Notes: generated by a model not told the origin, from the sequence alone. DNA of 64,000 nucleotides from Candidatus Bathyarchaeota archaeon (GCA_026014665.1 JAOZHX010000008.1:150624-214623); one strand, 5' to 3'. Shown: positions 9,392-20,298, counted from the first letter of the stretch. A program made the numbers and translations.

Positions 9392-10609
9392 TTAGTGAAA
9401 AAGCGGAACCTTTGTTGATTTTTTTGCCTTTGGTATGAGAATAGTCGCTAAAGCTGAAATCATGGCTATTATAGCCATTACTTCAAATGCTAGCGCAAGG
9501 TTAGCATAATCATTAGCAACAATTAACCCTGTCACGATAGGCCCAACTGCGCCGCCTCCTGTAACGCCCAATCCCCAGACAAGCGCATTTGCTAGAGATG
9601 AACCGCCTTCAGGTGCATAGTCTCTGGATAAAGCAAAGGCAAGCGGGAACGCGCTGAAAGCAAAGAACCCGAAAAGTGATAGGAAAACTATCTCTGAAAC
9701 TCCCGTTGTGAACAGGTATCCTAGAATTGAAAGGCTTGAACCAGCTGAGCTTAATCCAAAGATAAGTCTCTTGTCAAACTTATCCACGAGCACACCGAAG
9801 AGGGGCTGACCAATTATTGCTGAAGCGTACATTACAGTCAGCGTAATGCCTAGCAAGTTTGTGATTCCAACGCCCTTTTGGATCGAGATGAACGTTGGTA
9901 TCCAAGAGTTTACTCCTATAACTGCTAACGAGCGAACGAAGGTTACAATCGTCAAAACTACAATGCCTTTAGTAAAAGCGCCCCTAAACTTTGCCTTTTT
10001 ATCAGGCAGTTGTTCACTAACAGTTTTAATCTTCGGTACTTTTAGGCCTATCCAAATTGCTAAAGCCGCTAGGAAACCGACCGCTGATAGGACTGCAATG
10101 GCGTCAAAAGTAGTAACCAACGCCGCGATTAAAAAGAAGAATGATGGGTAAAGTGCTCTGCCGACGCTTCCGAAAGCTCCATTTATTCCAAGCGCTTTTC
10201 CTCTGGCTTTCTCTTCGAAAGTAGTCTGCAAGACTGTAGCGCTTAAAGGATGAAAGAAGGCTCCGCCTAAGCCAGCAAGAAACGCGGAAACAATCAAAGA
10301 GATAAAAAATAGTAATCCGCTAGTGTAAGATGCTGAAAGGTAAAATCCCAGAAAACCAATGGAAACGACGCTTAAGCCGACTGCAATGATTGGGATTGGA
10401 TATCCAGTTTTGTCTGCAAATCGACCAACATAAACGCTCAGTACTGCAGAGGATAAATAGAAAGCAAGGTACATCAGAGTAACTTCAAGTGGTGTTATAC
10501 CCCGTTGAGAAACCAAGACCGCTACTATCACGGGTACAAGGAAGCCTTCTCCATCGTTTATAAAATGCCCAAGCGAAGTAAACAGGAGACTTTTCAGCCT
10601 CATGGTTGC
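9392..10609 (-). CDS. MFS transporter
   Basis: 12-TM; GHFINDGEGFLVPVIVAVLV...GRFADKTGYPIPIIAVG; start probably MRLKSLLF rather than the 10654 start. Confidence 0.85.
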   Translation of the reverse strand, partial: ATMRLKSLLFTSLGHFINDGEGFLVPVIVAVLVSQRGITPLEVTLMYLAFYLSSAVLSVYVGRFADKTGYPIPIIAVGLSVVSIGFLGFYLSASYTSGLLFFISLIVSAFLAGLGGAFFHPLSATVLQTTFEEKARGKALGINGAFGSVGRALYPSFFFLIAALVTTFDAIAVLSAVGFLAALAIWIGLKVPKIKTVSEQLPDKKAKFRGAFTKGIVVLTIVTFVRSLAVIGVNSWIPTFISIQKGVGITNLLGITLTVMYASAIIGQPLFGVLVDKFDKRLIFGLSSAGSSLSILGYLFTTGVSEIVFLSLFGFFAFSAFPLAFALSRDYAPEGGSSLANALVWGLGVTGGGAVGPIVTGLIVANDYANLALAFEVMAIIAMISALATILIPKAKKSTKVPLFH

Positions 10610-10902
10610 ATCCTTTTCAAACAAGAATTCACACCAGAAAACTTCAAAGAACATTTGAAAGAAAAATTGTCGAACTAATAAGTTTTCAGATGGTTGATGG
10701 ATGAGTATACTAAAAGGCTCTTCAATTTATCAGTCATGAATGCGTTCAGTTTTTCAGAAAAGAACGACCTTGCTCGAAAACAGAAGCAGCAAAAATCTTT
10801 TTGGTTCTGTGTCAAGAATGTATTCATTAAAATAATTTGACATTTTCTTTTCATCTTAAGTGTGTTAGGTTGATTATGCGATTGCGGCCAAACTTGTTGT
10901 CT

Positions 10903-12366
10903 CTAAGTTGGTGATTTTTTCAGATCTTTTCCTCTGATAAGAGATAGAACTCCTGCTATAGCCAAAATCAAAATAGACACATAGAAGGCGTGGTCTATAC
11001 CAGCGATAAAATCTCCACTAACGCCGCCAGCAAGGTTTGTTGTCCCAATGAATACCTCAAAAGCTGCTTCCCTAGGAATTGAAGCCGCCGCGATTGATAT
11101 AGCTAAAACGAAGCTTCCGAGTATTCCGATGTTTTGTAGCGTTCTCAACAAGCCAGAGATGCTGCCGTATGACTCTGCTTTGGCGTTTGCCATAACGGCG
11201 CTGTTGTTTGCTGGGAAGAACATAGAAGTGCCGAAACCCGATATGGCTGAACCTAAAAGGACTATGTAGAGCGACGAGTTAACGCCCAAAGTTAAATAGG
11301 TAACAATGGCAAAACCTAAGAAAACTACGCCTAAGGTGGAAATTTCTCTTGAACCATACTTATCTGAGAGCCTACCCATTGCTGGTCCCAAAAAACTGCC
11401 TGCGACATAGCCTGGAATGAGCAGTAATGAAGCATTCAAAGGTGAGAGTGCCCTAATGCCTTGTAGGTACATTATTACAAGGAAAACCACCGAAAAGTAG
11501 CCAAGGCTTACGAAGAACGCTGACAAAATCGAGTTTCTTAGGGTCCTATTCTTTAAGGCGTTAAAGTCAATCATGGGATTCTTCAGCTTCCGATCGTACC
11601 ATATGAACACGGCAGTTAACGCCACTCCAAGCACGGTTGCTGCAATATTTATGGGCGCTAACCCTTGTGTTGTAAAATCTATTAGCCCTAAAGAAAGAAG
11701 AATGAAGGCGACTGCGAGCAGTATCATGCCGGATAGATCAATTTTTTGAGGGTTTTTTCTGGTATCCTTAATGTATTTTACGCCTACTGTTACAGCGATT
11801 ATTCCGATTGGTATGTTCAAGAAGAAGATGTATTGCCAACCCACGAAAGTAGTTATGATTCCACCTAAGACAATCCCCAACATTGCTCCGCTCGTGAAAC
11901 CTAAAGAGTTGTAGCCATAAGCTCTGCCTCTCACTTCCCTTGGGAAAATGTCTGCGATTATGGCTCCACTGTTGGCTTGCATTATTGCTCCACCGACTGC
12001 TTGGAACGTTCTAAAGGCAATTAGAAGAAAAATGTGAGGTGAGAGACCGCAAAAGAGTGAACCTACCGTGAACACTACAAAACCGATGTTGAATATTTTG
12101 CCTCTACCGTAAATGTCACCGATCCTTCCCATCTGAGTGGTGGTGACGGCGATTACTAGCAGGTAAGCAAGAATAATCCAAATTGTCGTGATAAAATTAG
12201 ATTTCAAGCTGTCGTTTATGACTGGAAAAGCCAAAAGGACTATTGTGCTGTCAAGAGCACCCATGAGGGTTCCGAGAACAACAATGGTTAGGACTATACG
12301 TTGGTGCCTTTCGGAAATGGAACCCATCATTGATGGTTCGGCGTTTTTATTCATAACAGAATTCAT
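10903..12366 (-). CDS. MFS multidrug efflux transporter, 14-TM EmrB/QacA (DHA2) type
   Basis: GALDSTIVLLAFPVI...TTQMGRIGDIYGRGKIFNIGFVVFTVGSLFCG. Confidence 0.88.
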   Translation of the reverse strand: MNSVMNKNAEPSMMGSISERHQRIVLTIVVLGTLMGALDSTIVLLAFPVINDSLKSNFITTIWIILAYLLVIAVTTTQMGRIGDIYGRGKIFNIGFVVFTVGSLFCGLSPHIFLLIAFRTFQAVGGAIMQANSGAIIADIFPREVRGRAYGYNSLGFTSGAMLGIVLGGIITTFVGWQYIFFLNIPIGIIAVTVGVKYIKDTRKNPQKIDLSGMILLAVAFILLSLGLIDFTTQGLAPINIAATVLGVALTAVFIWYDRKLKNPMIDFNALKNRTLRNSILSAFFVSLGYFSVVFLVIMYLQGIRALSPLNASLLLIPGYVAGSFLGPAMGRLSDKYGSREISTLGVVFLGFAIVTYLTLGVNSSLYIVLLGSAISGFGTSMFFPANNSAVMANAKAESYGSISGLLRTLQNIGILGSFVLAISIAAASIPREAAFEVFIGTTNLAGGVSGDFIAGIDHAFYVSILILAIAGVLSLIRGKDLKKSPT

Positions 12367-12665
12367 TCTTGCTTGGAACTATTTTCAACGGCTAACGACG
12401 AAACCCTGAATATCATCTAATCTTAGGGCTTGTGGGAGGGGAAAATGTTTTCGCTTCCAAAGCAACCGTACACAGTCATAAAGGATATTTTAGCATTTGT
12501 GATTGTCCAACCTGCACAACAACTCTCGCCCAAGCAAGAGCTTTCCTAAACTGTTCAGGTCTGGAAAATGGGAAAAACTTGCCGTGACTTATTCCGAATA
12601 TTGCTCTGAAGTATCGCTATGTAAGCTTTGCACTTTAGAAAAACTTGCAAGGTAGCGCTTTAAAG

Positions 12666-13409
12666 TTAAGCTTTCTTCCTATGATGCCGAACTGAAAACA
12701 CCACTATGACTATAATTACCACAACGATTGCCACTAAAGCTGCGTATGGTAGTATTGATTGTTCTGGGTTTGAAGTTTGGGGTTGCCAGAGGTTGGTGGC
12801 TTGAGTTTCTGTGACCATGACGTAGTCGGGTTCATGCGAGGTGGCGGAGACAAGGATGCCGCATTCTCTATCCCAGTAGTATGTTGTGTACTCTGTTGAA
12901 CCTGAAATGATTGTTCGTTGAACTCCTGCCACATTGCGTTCCTCCATAGATGTTATGGTTATGTTGCCTTGGTAAGCGTCGTAGAATTGGTCGCCCACGT
13001 TAAGGTCTTTAGGAATAAAGAAGTCGTCGCCAAGGACGCCAGTTGCCAAATTAAATGTTGATTGTCCTGAAAGGAGTGTTCCGTTTGCAAACCTATTTTC
13101 TGCGATAACGGTTATGGCTGTTCCTGAAACGTTTGTTACGTTCATCCTTGCCCATGTTATGTCATGGTCTGGGGGTGGGTTGCCTGTGACGGTGACATTG
13201 TATTCTATCCAGTCGCCACTTTTTACACCTACATTAACTTCAGCGGCTAAAATGCCCGCTATTCCAAAAAGGCAGAATGCTGTTAAGGCGATTGCCAGCA
13301 CGGTGGATTTGCACATATATTGGTCAGAATGTGTTTGATGTCTCTTCCCTAAAAACTTAATTATTCTTGATGGATGGCTGGCTATTGTGATGTTTCTAAT
13401 CGCAGTCAC
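12666..13409 (-). CDS. secreted protein with C-terminal TM anchor, hypothetical
   Basis: Signal-like hydrophobic segment, VNVGVKSGDWIEYNVTVTG, C-terminal TM plus RHHRKKA. Confidence 0.75.
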   Translation of the reverse strand: MTAIRNITIASHPSRIIKFLGKRHQTHSDQYMCKSTVLAIALTAFCLFGIAGILAAEVNVGVKSGDWIEYNVTVTGNPPPDHDITWARMNVTNVSGTAITVIAENRFANGTLLSGQSTFNLATGVLGDDFFIPKDLNVGDQFYDAYQGNITITSMEERNVAGVQRTIISGSTEYTTYYWDRECGILVSATSHEPDYVMVTETQATNLWQPQTSNPEQSILPYAALVAIVVVIIVIVVFSVRHHRKKA

Positions 13410-13468
13410 ATATCCTTATGTGTGTTAACTTGTTTCACTAGTAGTCGTTGTTTTTGGAGGTGAAAGTT

Positions 13469-13831
13469 TTGGTTAAGGAAAACGAAGAAGTGCTCACAAC
13501 CACAACAAGTGAAGGCGACACCAGCTTTATGGTCTGCAAAACCAGTGAAGATAATAAACGCCAAAAAGTCTGCATGGAAGTCGATAATCCTCAAACTGCA
13601 GAGTCGCTATCATCCCGCAAAGACTCGTCTAAGACGCGTATGCTCGATAACAATACATACGATTTGATGGAGCAACTGCTCATCGAGAACAAAAGTCTTT
13701 GGCGCATAAAGAACAACTACAAAAACGATGCAGCCTTGGATAATGAAACTAGACAGCTTTGGAATGTAATCGAAAAAGACAAAGAAGAACTCGTTCAAAT
13801 GCTCTCGGAAAAGCTTCGGGAACGTTTGTAA
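13469..13831 (+). CDS. hypothetical small charged protein (TTG start)
   Basis: Strong Shine-Dalgarno ggaggtg (13456-13462) just upstream of TTG at 13469 (LVKENEEVLT). Confidence 0.6.
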   Translation: MVKENEEVLTTTTSEGDTSFMVCKTSEDNKRQKVCMEVDNPQTAESLSSRKDSSKTRMLDNNTYDLMEQLLIENKSLWRIKNNYKNDAALDNETRQLWNVIEKDKEELVQMLSEKLRERL

Positions 13832-13888
13832 CCTTCAAGTTTTCTCCTTCTTCAAAGCGCTCCTTTAAGGTCGAATGAAACTCTTTCT

Positions 13889-14527
13889 TCAAATGCTTTT
13901 TAAGATTTGCCGTTTCCCCTTACAGAAAAAGTAAACGTTGTTGATGAATGAGATGTTGTCATGGTCGTAAACAATGGCTGAACCCTCTGGTACCGCATAA
14001 ATCGCTTCTTGCAGCGAATATTCTTCGAGCATTTTATTTTGTTGAGGTTTGTAATGTGCTTTGAGGGCGATGTCTACTAAGCCGATGCCATTGACGGTTC
14101 TTACTTTAGAGTTGCTTCGGCAGGTGGTTAAACATTTTTTGCAAAGCGCCAATGCGCCCGCGCTTCTGCCGATGATGGTGCCCTCATAATTCTTAAGCAG
14201 GCAATCAATGCCTGCGTATCTTAGCCGCTCGATAAGCACGCTTGGAATGCCTCCTGTCAAATAAACTATGCTTGAGTGAGTCATCTTTTGAGCGACAGTT
14301 TCCGCCGAGTCTAAGTACTCAATGAAGTTGACGGTGCATGCACCCAAGCTTATAAAATAGTCGCTGAGTCGTTTTCTCTTGCGGTATCTTCGATCAAAGG
14401 AGGCTCTTGCCCACGGAATCACCAAAACGTTGAGCGGATGCTTTGCGTTTTGGAATGCTATTTGGTTGACATCCCTTGCGCTTCTTCTAAAAACGTTTTC
14501 TCCGCCCAACAGATACAGTTTTGGCAT
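13889..14527 (-). CDS. peptidase S51 (dipeptidase E-like), class I glutamine amidotransferase-like fold
   Basis: YLTGGIPSVLIERL...GTIIGRSAGALALC nucleophile elbow; NGIGLVDIALKAHY. Confidence 0.8.
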   Translation of the reverse strand: MPKLYLLGGENVFRRSARDVNQIAFQNAKHPLNVLVIPWARASFDRRYRKRKRLSDYFISLGACTVNFIEYLDSAETVAQKMTHSSIVYLTGGIPSVLIERLRYAGIDCLLKNYEGTIIGRSAGALALCKKCLTTCRSNSKVRTVNGIGLVDIALKAHYKPQQNKMLEEYSLQEAIYAVPEGSAIVYDHDNISFINNVYFFCKGKRQILKSI

Positions 14528-14899
14528 GAGGGTTATAAGGTGACGAAGTTAAATATTGTTATCGCGTAGTCATCAAAGGTTTTCGAGGTAGGTGCTCAAG
14601 TCTTATCAAACTAGCCTGCTTGAAGCTTTTTCATGTGCTGATTAACGCTTTATCCAACTTCAATGAATTTGGGACCCAGATTTGACTACCAAAGCAGCGA
14701 TGTTTGTCTTAATTATCAAAGCATAAGTTAAGAAGGCTACTGAGAGAGTGAAGTCTACCTAAACGACAAACAACCCCTAAAAGAATTCAACCGCAAAATG
14801 CCTGACCACACCCAATGCGGAGAACGATTGACTTCATTTAGGATTACAACACAATGAAAACGTTTAAACGTAAACTATCAAACTATCTTCAATGTTTAG

Positions 14900-14974
14900 G
14901 GATCCATAGCTCAGCACGGATAGAGCGCCAGCCTTCTAAGCTGGAAGTCAAGGGTTCAAATCCCTTTGGATCCG
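14900..14974 (+). tRNA. tRNA-Arg (TCT)
   Basis: Acceptor GGATCCA/TGGATCC, anticodon arm CCAGC-CTTCTAA-GCTGG, T arm AAGGG-TTCAAAT-CCCTT, no encoded CCA. Confidence 0.95.
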
Positions 14975-15290
14975 CTTAAGATTACAGTTAACAGTATAGC
15001 ATTGACAGTTTTGTGTTTTGACTATTTCTCTTACCACACACTGATAGGGCACAGCAAAGAAAACACGCCGACATACAATTTCACCTATCGCTTCCCAACA
15101 AGAATAAGATTGGATTTGCATGATGGATAGGCCCAGTTGCTGATTGTCTCTTCATTCGCAACCGCCCCTATGTTGAAGGGGACCAGAATAGAATAACAAA
15201 ACTCACTTTAAGTGCAAAGGCTGGGTTGGCGTGAAGACGCGAAGGGAAGATGAGCCTACGATAACAAATATCATAAAGGCATACAGATGT

Positions 15291-16400
15291 TCAAGTTTTC
15301 CAGTCGGGACCAGCCTTTTTTCCAAAAACAAGGACTTGAATATGCCCCACAACTACAATGATCATCCAAAGAGAGGAGTAAAAAAAGTAGTAAACGAAGA
15401 GTTCATGCAGTTTTAAGTCTGAAAAACCAAGTTTTCTGGAGAAGCCATAGAAAACAACTGCTGTAATGGCAAAACTGGACATAGAGATAAGCAAAATCTT
15501 CAACAAGTCAGCCGTCCCCAAAGAAACCAAAAAAATTGGCAACGCAATGTTGAATTTCACTGACAGGAACAATGAAAAAACGAGGAGCGAATTATACATC
15601 CAAAGACTGGGCACGAGGGCACTTAATACGAATACGGCGACAGAGGGATAGAGAAAGAAAAGGCTCGGTAGGAAAACTTGGGGCTTCTTGACGAAGCGCT
15701 TAGCCAAATCCCTGTACCAATCTTTAAGCCATAGCGCTTGCCCAATCGCCCACCGCCGACGTTGAGTAAACCATTTCTTCCAATCCGAATGCACCACATT
15801 CTCAACGTACACGTCATGAGTATAAGCAAAGCTACTTTCCCTCAAGAACGCTCGGGTAGCAATGTCTATGTCTTCAGCAATGACCTTGCGGAAACCCCCG
15901 ACCTTCTCATACATTTCTCGTCTTATAGCAAATGCGGCACCGTTAACCGCTGGACATTTATGCATGAAACGGGAAGCAATCCAAGAGCTGATGTTGAAGG
16001 TTAAATACTCGTAGTATGCCATTTTTGAAAGAAAAGATTTGTCTTTTTTAACCTTTTTTTTAATGTCTAACACATCTGCATGCTGCATGTCCATTACGAT
16101 TTTTCTCAAGTAATCGGGGTCCTTTGGGATGCAGACATCTGAATCCAAAAAAAGCAGCACTTTCCCGGTTGACTCTTTTACGGTTGCGTTTAGAGCGTTT
16201 GCTTTTCCAATGCGATCCCTGTTAACGAGAAAATGGACGTTGTATGTTTTTAGGTGCTGAATTTTTTCACTAAACTCTTCGGTTGGCTGGTCGATGGTTA
16301 CAAAAATCTCTTTGGAGACGTTCTGCGCATCAAGTGCTTCAAGCATGCTGTCTAATTGACTTGACTCTTTGAAAACTGGTATGAAGATGCTGATGTCCAC
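15291..16400 (-). CDS. family 2 glycosyltransferase, membrane-associated
   Basis: ISIFIPVFKESSQLDSMLEAL, FLDSDVCIP (DxD), QRRRWAIGQ motif, C-terminal TM helices. Confidence 0.9.
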   Translation of the reverse strand: MDISIFIPVFKESSQLDSMLEALDAQNVSKEIFVTIDQPTEEFSEKIQHLKTYNVHFLVNRDRIGKANALNATVKESTGKVLLFLDSDVCIPKDPDYLRKIVMDMQHADVLDIKKKVKKDKSFLSKMAYYEYLTFNISSWIASRFMHKCPAVNGAAFAIRREMYEKVGGFRKVIAEDIDIATRAFLRESSFAYTHDVYVENVVHSDWKKWFTQRRRWAIGQALWLKDWYRDLAKRFVKKPQVFLPSLFFLYPSVAVFVLSALVPSLWMYNSLLVFSLFLSVKFNIALPIFLVSLGTADLLKILLISMSSFAITAVVFYGFSRKLGFSDLKLHELFVYYFFYSSLWMIIVVVGHIQVLVFGKKAGPDWKT

Positions 16401-16589
16401 GGGCAGTCCTCGAAAGCAAACATTAGTGCAGTTGGCTTATTCTCAATTAGGTTTTTAAATTATTCTAGAAAAAAGGAAGCAAGCGTTCGCTTTATGGCTA
16501 AGGCGATGCGAGCTTCTCTGTTCAATGCTATTTTGGCTGATTTCATTAAAGGCTCTTTCTTCCCTTTCCGATGCCCTGCCTAAAGTTTT

Positions 16590-16765
16590 TTTAACATGTC
16601 TTAACACTCACACAGCAGCATTTTCAACATGGATTCATGTTGAGTGTGCAATGTGGTTTGTTTGTGCCACACCGAAAAGGACATAGAGAAAACGCCCGAA
16701 CCCAAAAAGCAACCACACTCATAAGCCATCTTGTGGCACCGCAAAAACCGCCACACCCACACAAC
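16590..16765 (-). repeat. copy A of dispersed structured intergenic repeat (candidate ncRNA/MITE)
   Basis: 96 of 97 bases identical to copy C in the core AAGATGGCTTATGAGTGTGGTTGC...CACTCAACATG (reverse strand). Confidence 0.9.
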
Positions 16766-16885
16766 AAAAAAAAAATCTAAAAGATACAAACGAGCAAAGT
16801 CAGCTGGGATTAAGAAAAAATAACTCACCATAACCCCTACAAAACAGATAATAGAACCTCAGAGAAGTAATTATTTTAGAGTAAG

Positions 16886-17098
16886 ATGTGCACTAAAAAA
16901 GAGCCGAGAATGTATAGTTGCCTTAAATGTGGAACGGATTTTGAAATTTATCCTCCAGATGACATACATGTGGTGGCATCAAGAATTGAGGACGAAACTA
17001 GCCATTTCGTGAAGGTTGAGCATGTTTGCAAGAACTGCGGATACGTCAACGTCATCTATTGGGGACACCGGCCTTCAGATCCAGCTTGGGATACCTAA
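16886..17098 (+). CDS. small zinc-ribbon-like protein
   Basis: CLKCGTDF...HVCKNCGYVNVIYWG: two CxxC knuckles. Confidence 0.7.
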   Translation: MCTKKEPRMYSCLKCGTDFEIYPPDDIHVVASRIEDETSHFVKVEHVCKNCGYVNVIYWGHRPSDPAWDT

Positions 17099-17200
17099 AG
17101 CTAAAAATCCTAAAATAACGCCAATATGTGTTGATAGTTTCTTTCATACTTGTGGTTCTGACAGAGCGTTCAGCACTCTAACAACTAGCAAAATTCTTTG

Positions 17201-17650
17201 CTATCCTACTATTTGCGTTATTTCCTTTATTATTGTCCCTTCGACATGACGGGTCCAAAGCATCTCTGGCACGTCTATAGCAAGAAACAGCCAAGTAAGC
17301 AGAATCGTTTCAGCCGCCGCTACGGCAATATTCTGTATCCATTTTCCAATCCCAACGTGCACTGTGAAATCGTTAGGCTGCCCGGCAACGAGAATGCTAA
17401 ACGCCCTATCAGCAGTGATTATATCCCTTAGTATTCCTGCCTTCTGTGCTTGAATCACGATCCCTAACGGTGCAGAAGTCATCTGCGTTTTATATCCCTC
17501 GCTATTCAATTGTTGTACTATTTGATTCGCTAGCTGGTTCAAATCCCTGTTTTTCCCTGTAAAATGTAATATTTTTTCAGAAACCATAACAAACACAGTC
17601 AGCATTAATGTTAGGCTACTTAAAAAGAAAATGTGATTGCTCTTGGTCAA
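17201..17650 (-). CDS. hypothetical protein with N-terminal hydrophobic segment
   Basis: 149-aa ORF between M48 peptidase and zinc-ribbon gene. Confidence 0.55.
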   Translation of the reverse strand: MTKSNHIFFLSSLTLMLTVFVMVSEKILHFTGKNRDLNQLANQIVQQLNSEGYKTQMTSAPLGIVIQAQKAGILRDIITADRAFSILVAGQPNDFTVHVGIGKWIQNIAVAAAETILLTWLFLAIDVPEMLWTRHVEGTIIKEITQIVG

Positions 17651-17711
17651 TCACAGATGATTCATTCTTTTTAGCCCTTGATCTTTATTTGCTCTTTAAC
17701 TGAGCTGAGAT

Positions 17712-19121
17712 TTAAGAAAAGCTTTGGATGAAACCTCTCGTTACTTCGCTTGCTGATTTAATAAGAGGATGCTTAATCTCTGCAGTCCCCAAATTACGCA
17801 GCCTAGCTATTCTAAAGTAAATGGGTGGATGAGGATCCATACTTAGCCATTCTTGAATACGAAATGAAGGCACCCGCTCATAAAGTAGTCTTTGAAATCC
17901 TATTTTTTCCAGTGCATCAGCTAAAACTTTCGGTTCACCTATAACCATAGCTGAAATCAAATCAGCTCTGGCTTCGAAGAACTTGGCTATAAAATAGGTC
18001 AACGTCAGCAATGCCCATAAGTAAATGAACAGCAACAAGAAAGAGGTGGTCGGTAGCAACCCGAAAACCACGTAGAACCAGAAGAGGTACTGTACTGCTG
18101 ACAACCCATACAACCATAAAGGATCGCGTCCCTTCAAATGGCCGAACTCATGCCCCAAGACACTCACAATTTCCTCATCGCCGAGCTGCAAAAACGTCCC
18201 AGTAGTTATCAACACCACGCCTCGGCTGGGGCTGGGACCCGAAGCAGCTGCGTTGGGGAGCAAAGTGTTGGATACGACAATTTGGGGAACCTTGTAACCG
18301 AACCTGTCAGCAGTCTGCTTCACGATGTCATAGACATTAACTTTGCGGCTAATGAGATCTTCGGGTTTGCAATCAATCCCTGCCTCAGAGAAGATTTTAT
18401 GCGCTGTCTGGCAGTCCAGTTCGCCGTTCTGTGCGATTGTTTCTTTGTAAATCTGCCTCTTGAGGTCTGCAACTTTTTCTTTTGATATTTTCTGAAGTGG
18501 GTTGTCTTGACCAGCAGAAAGCGGGTACTGAAGAATGTGGATATAGGGATTTTTCTTGGTTATGTGCCAGTCTGCTGTCCTAGCGATTATTTTATTTGAG
18601 TAAAAGACGAAGATGAATTGTATTGCGAGCAGAACTATGGGGACTAATGGCCCTATTATGAAAAAGAGGAATATTCCGACAGTCATAAAAATAGCTATGA
18701 GAAGAATCTGCGTTTCCAAAAAGATACGGCGCAAGGACTTGTTTTCTTTTCCTGAAACAGTTTCAGGTACTATTGATTCGCCTTCCCTCCATGCGAAGAA
18801 GATACTATTCTTTCTGATCTGTTCTTCGAACATGTTTATTGCAATATCAATGTCTTCTTTAGATTTCAAAATTTCTTTCTCTGAAATCATTCCGCTAAGA
18901 GGCTCAATAGATAGGTTAATAATCTTATCACCTGAAGCCTTAACCAGCAGGTTTCTTTTTCCAGAAGAATCTATGACCGAATAACTGATAAAAAAGGAGC
19001 CTACGGAAATGTCTGCAAATCGATCTTTTTGAGGGAGCAGGTAAAATTCGTAAATGTATTCATACAACTTTGTAACATAACTATTAGGAACTTCAGGAAT
19101 AATATTATACGAATACACCAT
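17712..19121 (-). CDS. M48-family membrane metallopeptidase (HtpX-like)
   Basis: SVLGHEFGHLKGRDP (HExxH), distal FFEARADLISA, TM helices. Confidence 0.88.
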   Translation of the reverse strand: MVYSYNIIPEVPNSYVTKLYEYIYEFYLLPQKDRFADISVGSFFISYSVIDSSGKRNLLVKASGDKIINLSIEPLSGMISEKEILKSKEDIDIAINMFEEQIRKNSIFFAWREGESIVPETVSGKENKSLRRIFLETQILLIAIFMTVGIFLFFIIGPLVPIVLLAIQFIFVFYSNKIIARTADWHITKKNPYIHILQYPLSAGQDNPLQKISKEKVADLKRQIYKETIAQNGELDCQTAHKIFSEAGIDCKPEDLISRKVNVYDIVKQTADRFGYKVPQIVVSNTLLPNAAASGPSPSRGVVLITTGTFLQLGDEEIVSVLGHEFGHLKGRDPLWLYGLSAVQYLFWFYVVFGLLPTTSFLLLFIYLWALLTLTYFIAKFFEARADLISAMVIGEPKVLADALEKIGFQRLLYERVPSFRIQEWLSMDPHPPIYFRIARLRNLGTAEIKHPLIKSASEVTRGFIQSFS

Positions 19122-19383
19122 AGCTCAACTCAGCCTTCTAAAATCCTCATCATCCTTAAAAATAGTCTCTCCCTCGTTATTATCTCTTAGCAATAATCAT
19201 CAAATTCCAAAACAAAAAGGGTTTGGATATTGTGGGGCTTTTGCCATTGTTTACTCCTTAAGTCCTAAATAAGTGTTTAATCAGATTATCATATTCAAAA
19301 ATATCTTCGTTTGATCTGTAGATTTTCATAATTCATCAATACTTAAATCTGAGCCAATACAGATAATCAGTGATGTATTTTTT

Positions 19384-20298
19384 ATGCTTAACCTTCTAAG
19401 TAGCCTGTTAAACCCGACAGGTAATCTAACAATAAGCGTTATTTTGGGAACCGCATTTATCTTAGGTTTTTTACACGGTATAACACCCGACGAACACACT
19501 TGGCCTATAACATTCAGCTACGCCATCGGAAGCTACAGTACCAGAGGTGGGATGAAATCGGGCTTCATGTTTTCTCTGGGGTTTATTGTTCAGCGAGGGA
19601 TACTAACAACCCTTGGCTTTCTAGGACTCGCTGCCATCTACCAAACGTATGACTTAAACGGACCGGTCTACATAGTCGTGGGTGCCGTCATGATTATTGC
19701 TGGATCTTACATCATTAAAGGTCGTTATCTGCATTTACCATTTGATTTTCTGCTTGAACGCAAACATCATACGATGAAGACAGAAAAAACTTCTTTCCAT
19801 GAGACCGATTTAAAGCCGATTCAGCCAAGACTGGCAGTTTTGCATGGTTTCATTGCTGGTTGGGGGTTCGGTGCCTACTCAACTATCATAACTTTCATAC
19901 TTACACCTCAGCTGCCAGGGTTGATTTATGCACCTCTTCCCGGCTTGGTATTTGGCTTTGGTACGATGTGCATGCAGATAGTCTTGGGCGGGGTATTCGC
20001 AAATATTATGCGAGTGAAACATCTTACAGTTGATCAAATTAAGTATGTTGGAAGGTCGGCTGCTGGTCGGACTCTGTATTATGGAGGTGCATTGTTTGCA
20101 ATTATTGGCATACTAATTACTGCATTTCCAATTTTAGATAAAATTGCGATAAATACGGGAAGCACTATACCTAACTTGAACTCAATTAACATTTCAACAT
20201 TTCTCGTCATCGTCGTGATTGGTTTGATAGGATTTGGCAGCATCTACAGAGCGTTTAAGGATATAAATAAGAGCAAGCATGAGGCCAAATCAAGATAA
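19384..20298 (+). CDS. multi-TM protein related to NicO/UreH/TauE-type transporters
   Basis: GFLHGITPDEHTWPITFSYAIGSYSTRGG and a second half HGFIAGWGFGAYSTIITFILTP; about 8 TM segments. Confidence 0.6.
   Translation: MLNLLSSLLNPTGNLTISVILGTAFILGFLHGITPDEHTWPITFSYAIGSYSTRGGMKSGFMFSLGFIVQRGILTTLGFLGLAAIYQTYDLNGPVYIVVGAVMIIAGSYIIKGRYLHLPFDFLLERKHHTMKTEKTSFHETDLKPIQPRLAVLHGFIAGWGFGAYSTIITFILTPQLPGLIYAPLPGLVFGFGTMCMQIVLGGVFANIMRVKHLTVDQIKYVGRSAAGRTLYYGGALFAIIGILITAFPILDKIAINTGSTIPNLNSINISTFLVIVVIGLIGFGSIYRAFKDINKSKHEAKSR

Noticed and set aside
15040-15240. C/D-box-like ATGATGG...CTGA in the gap between tRNA-Arg and the glycosyltransferase gene
   Set aside because: Box C is imperfect and no convincing C'/D' pair follows; insufficient for an sRNA call.
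17520-17560. tRNA T-arm-like ggttcaaatccctg
   Set aside because: No matching acceptor, D or anticodon arms; lies inside a minus-strand ORF.
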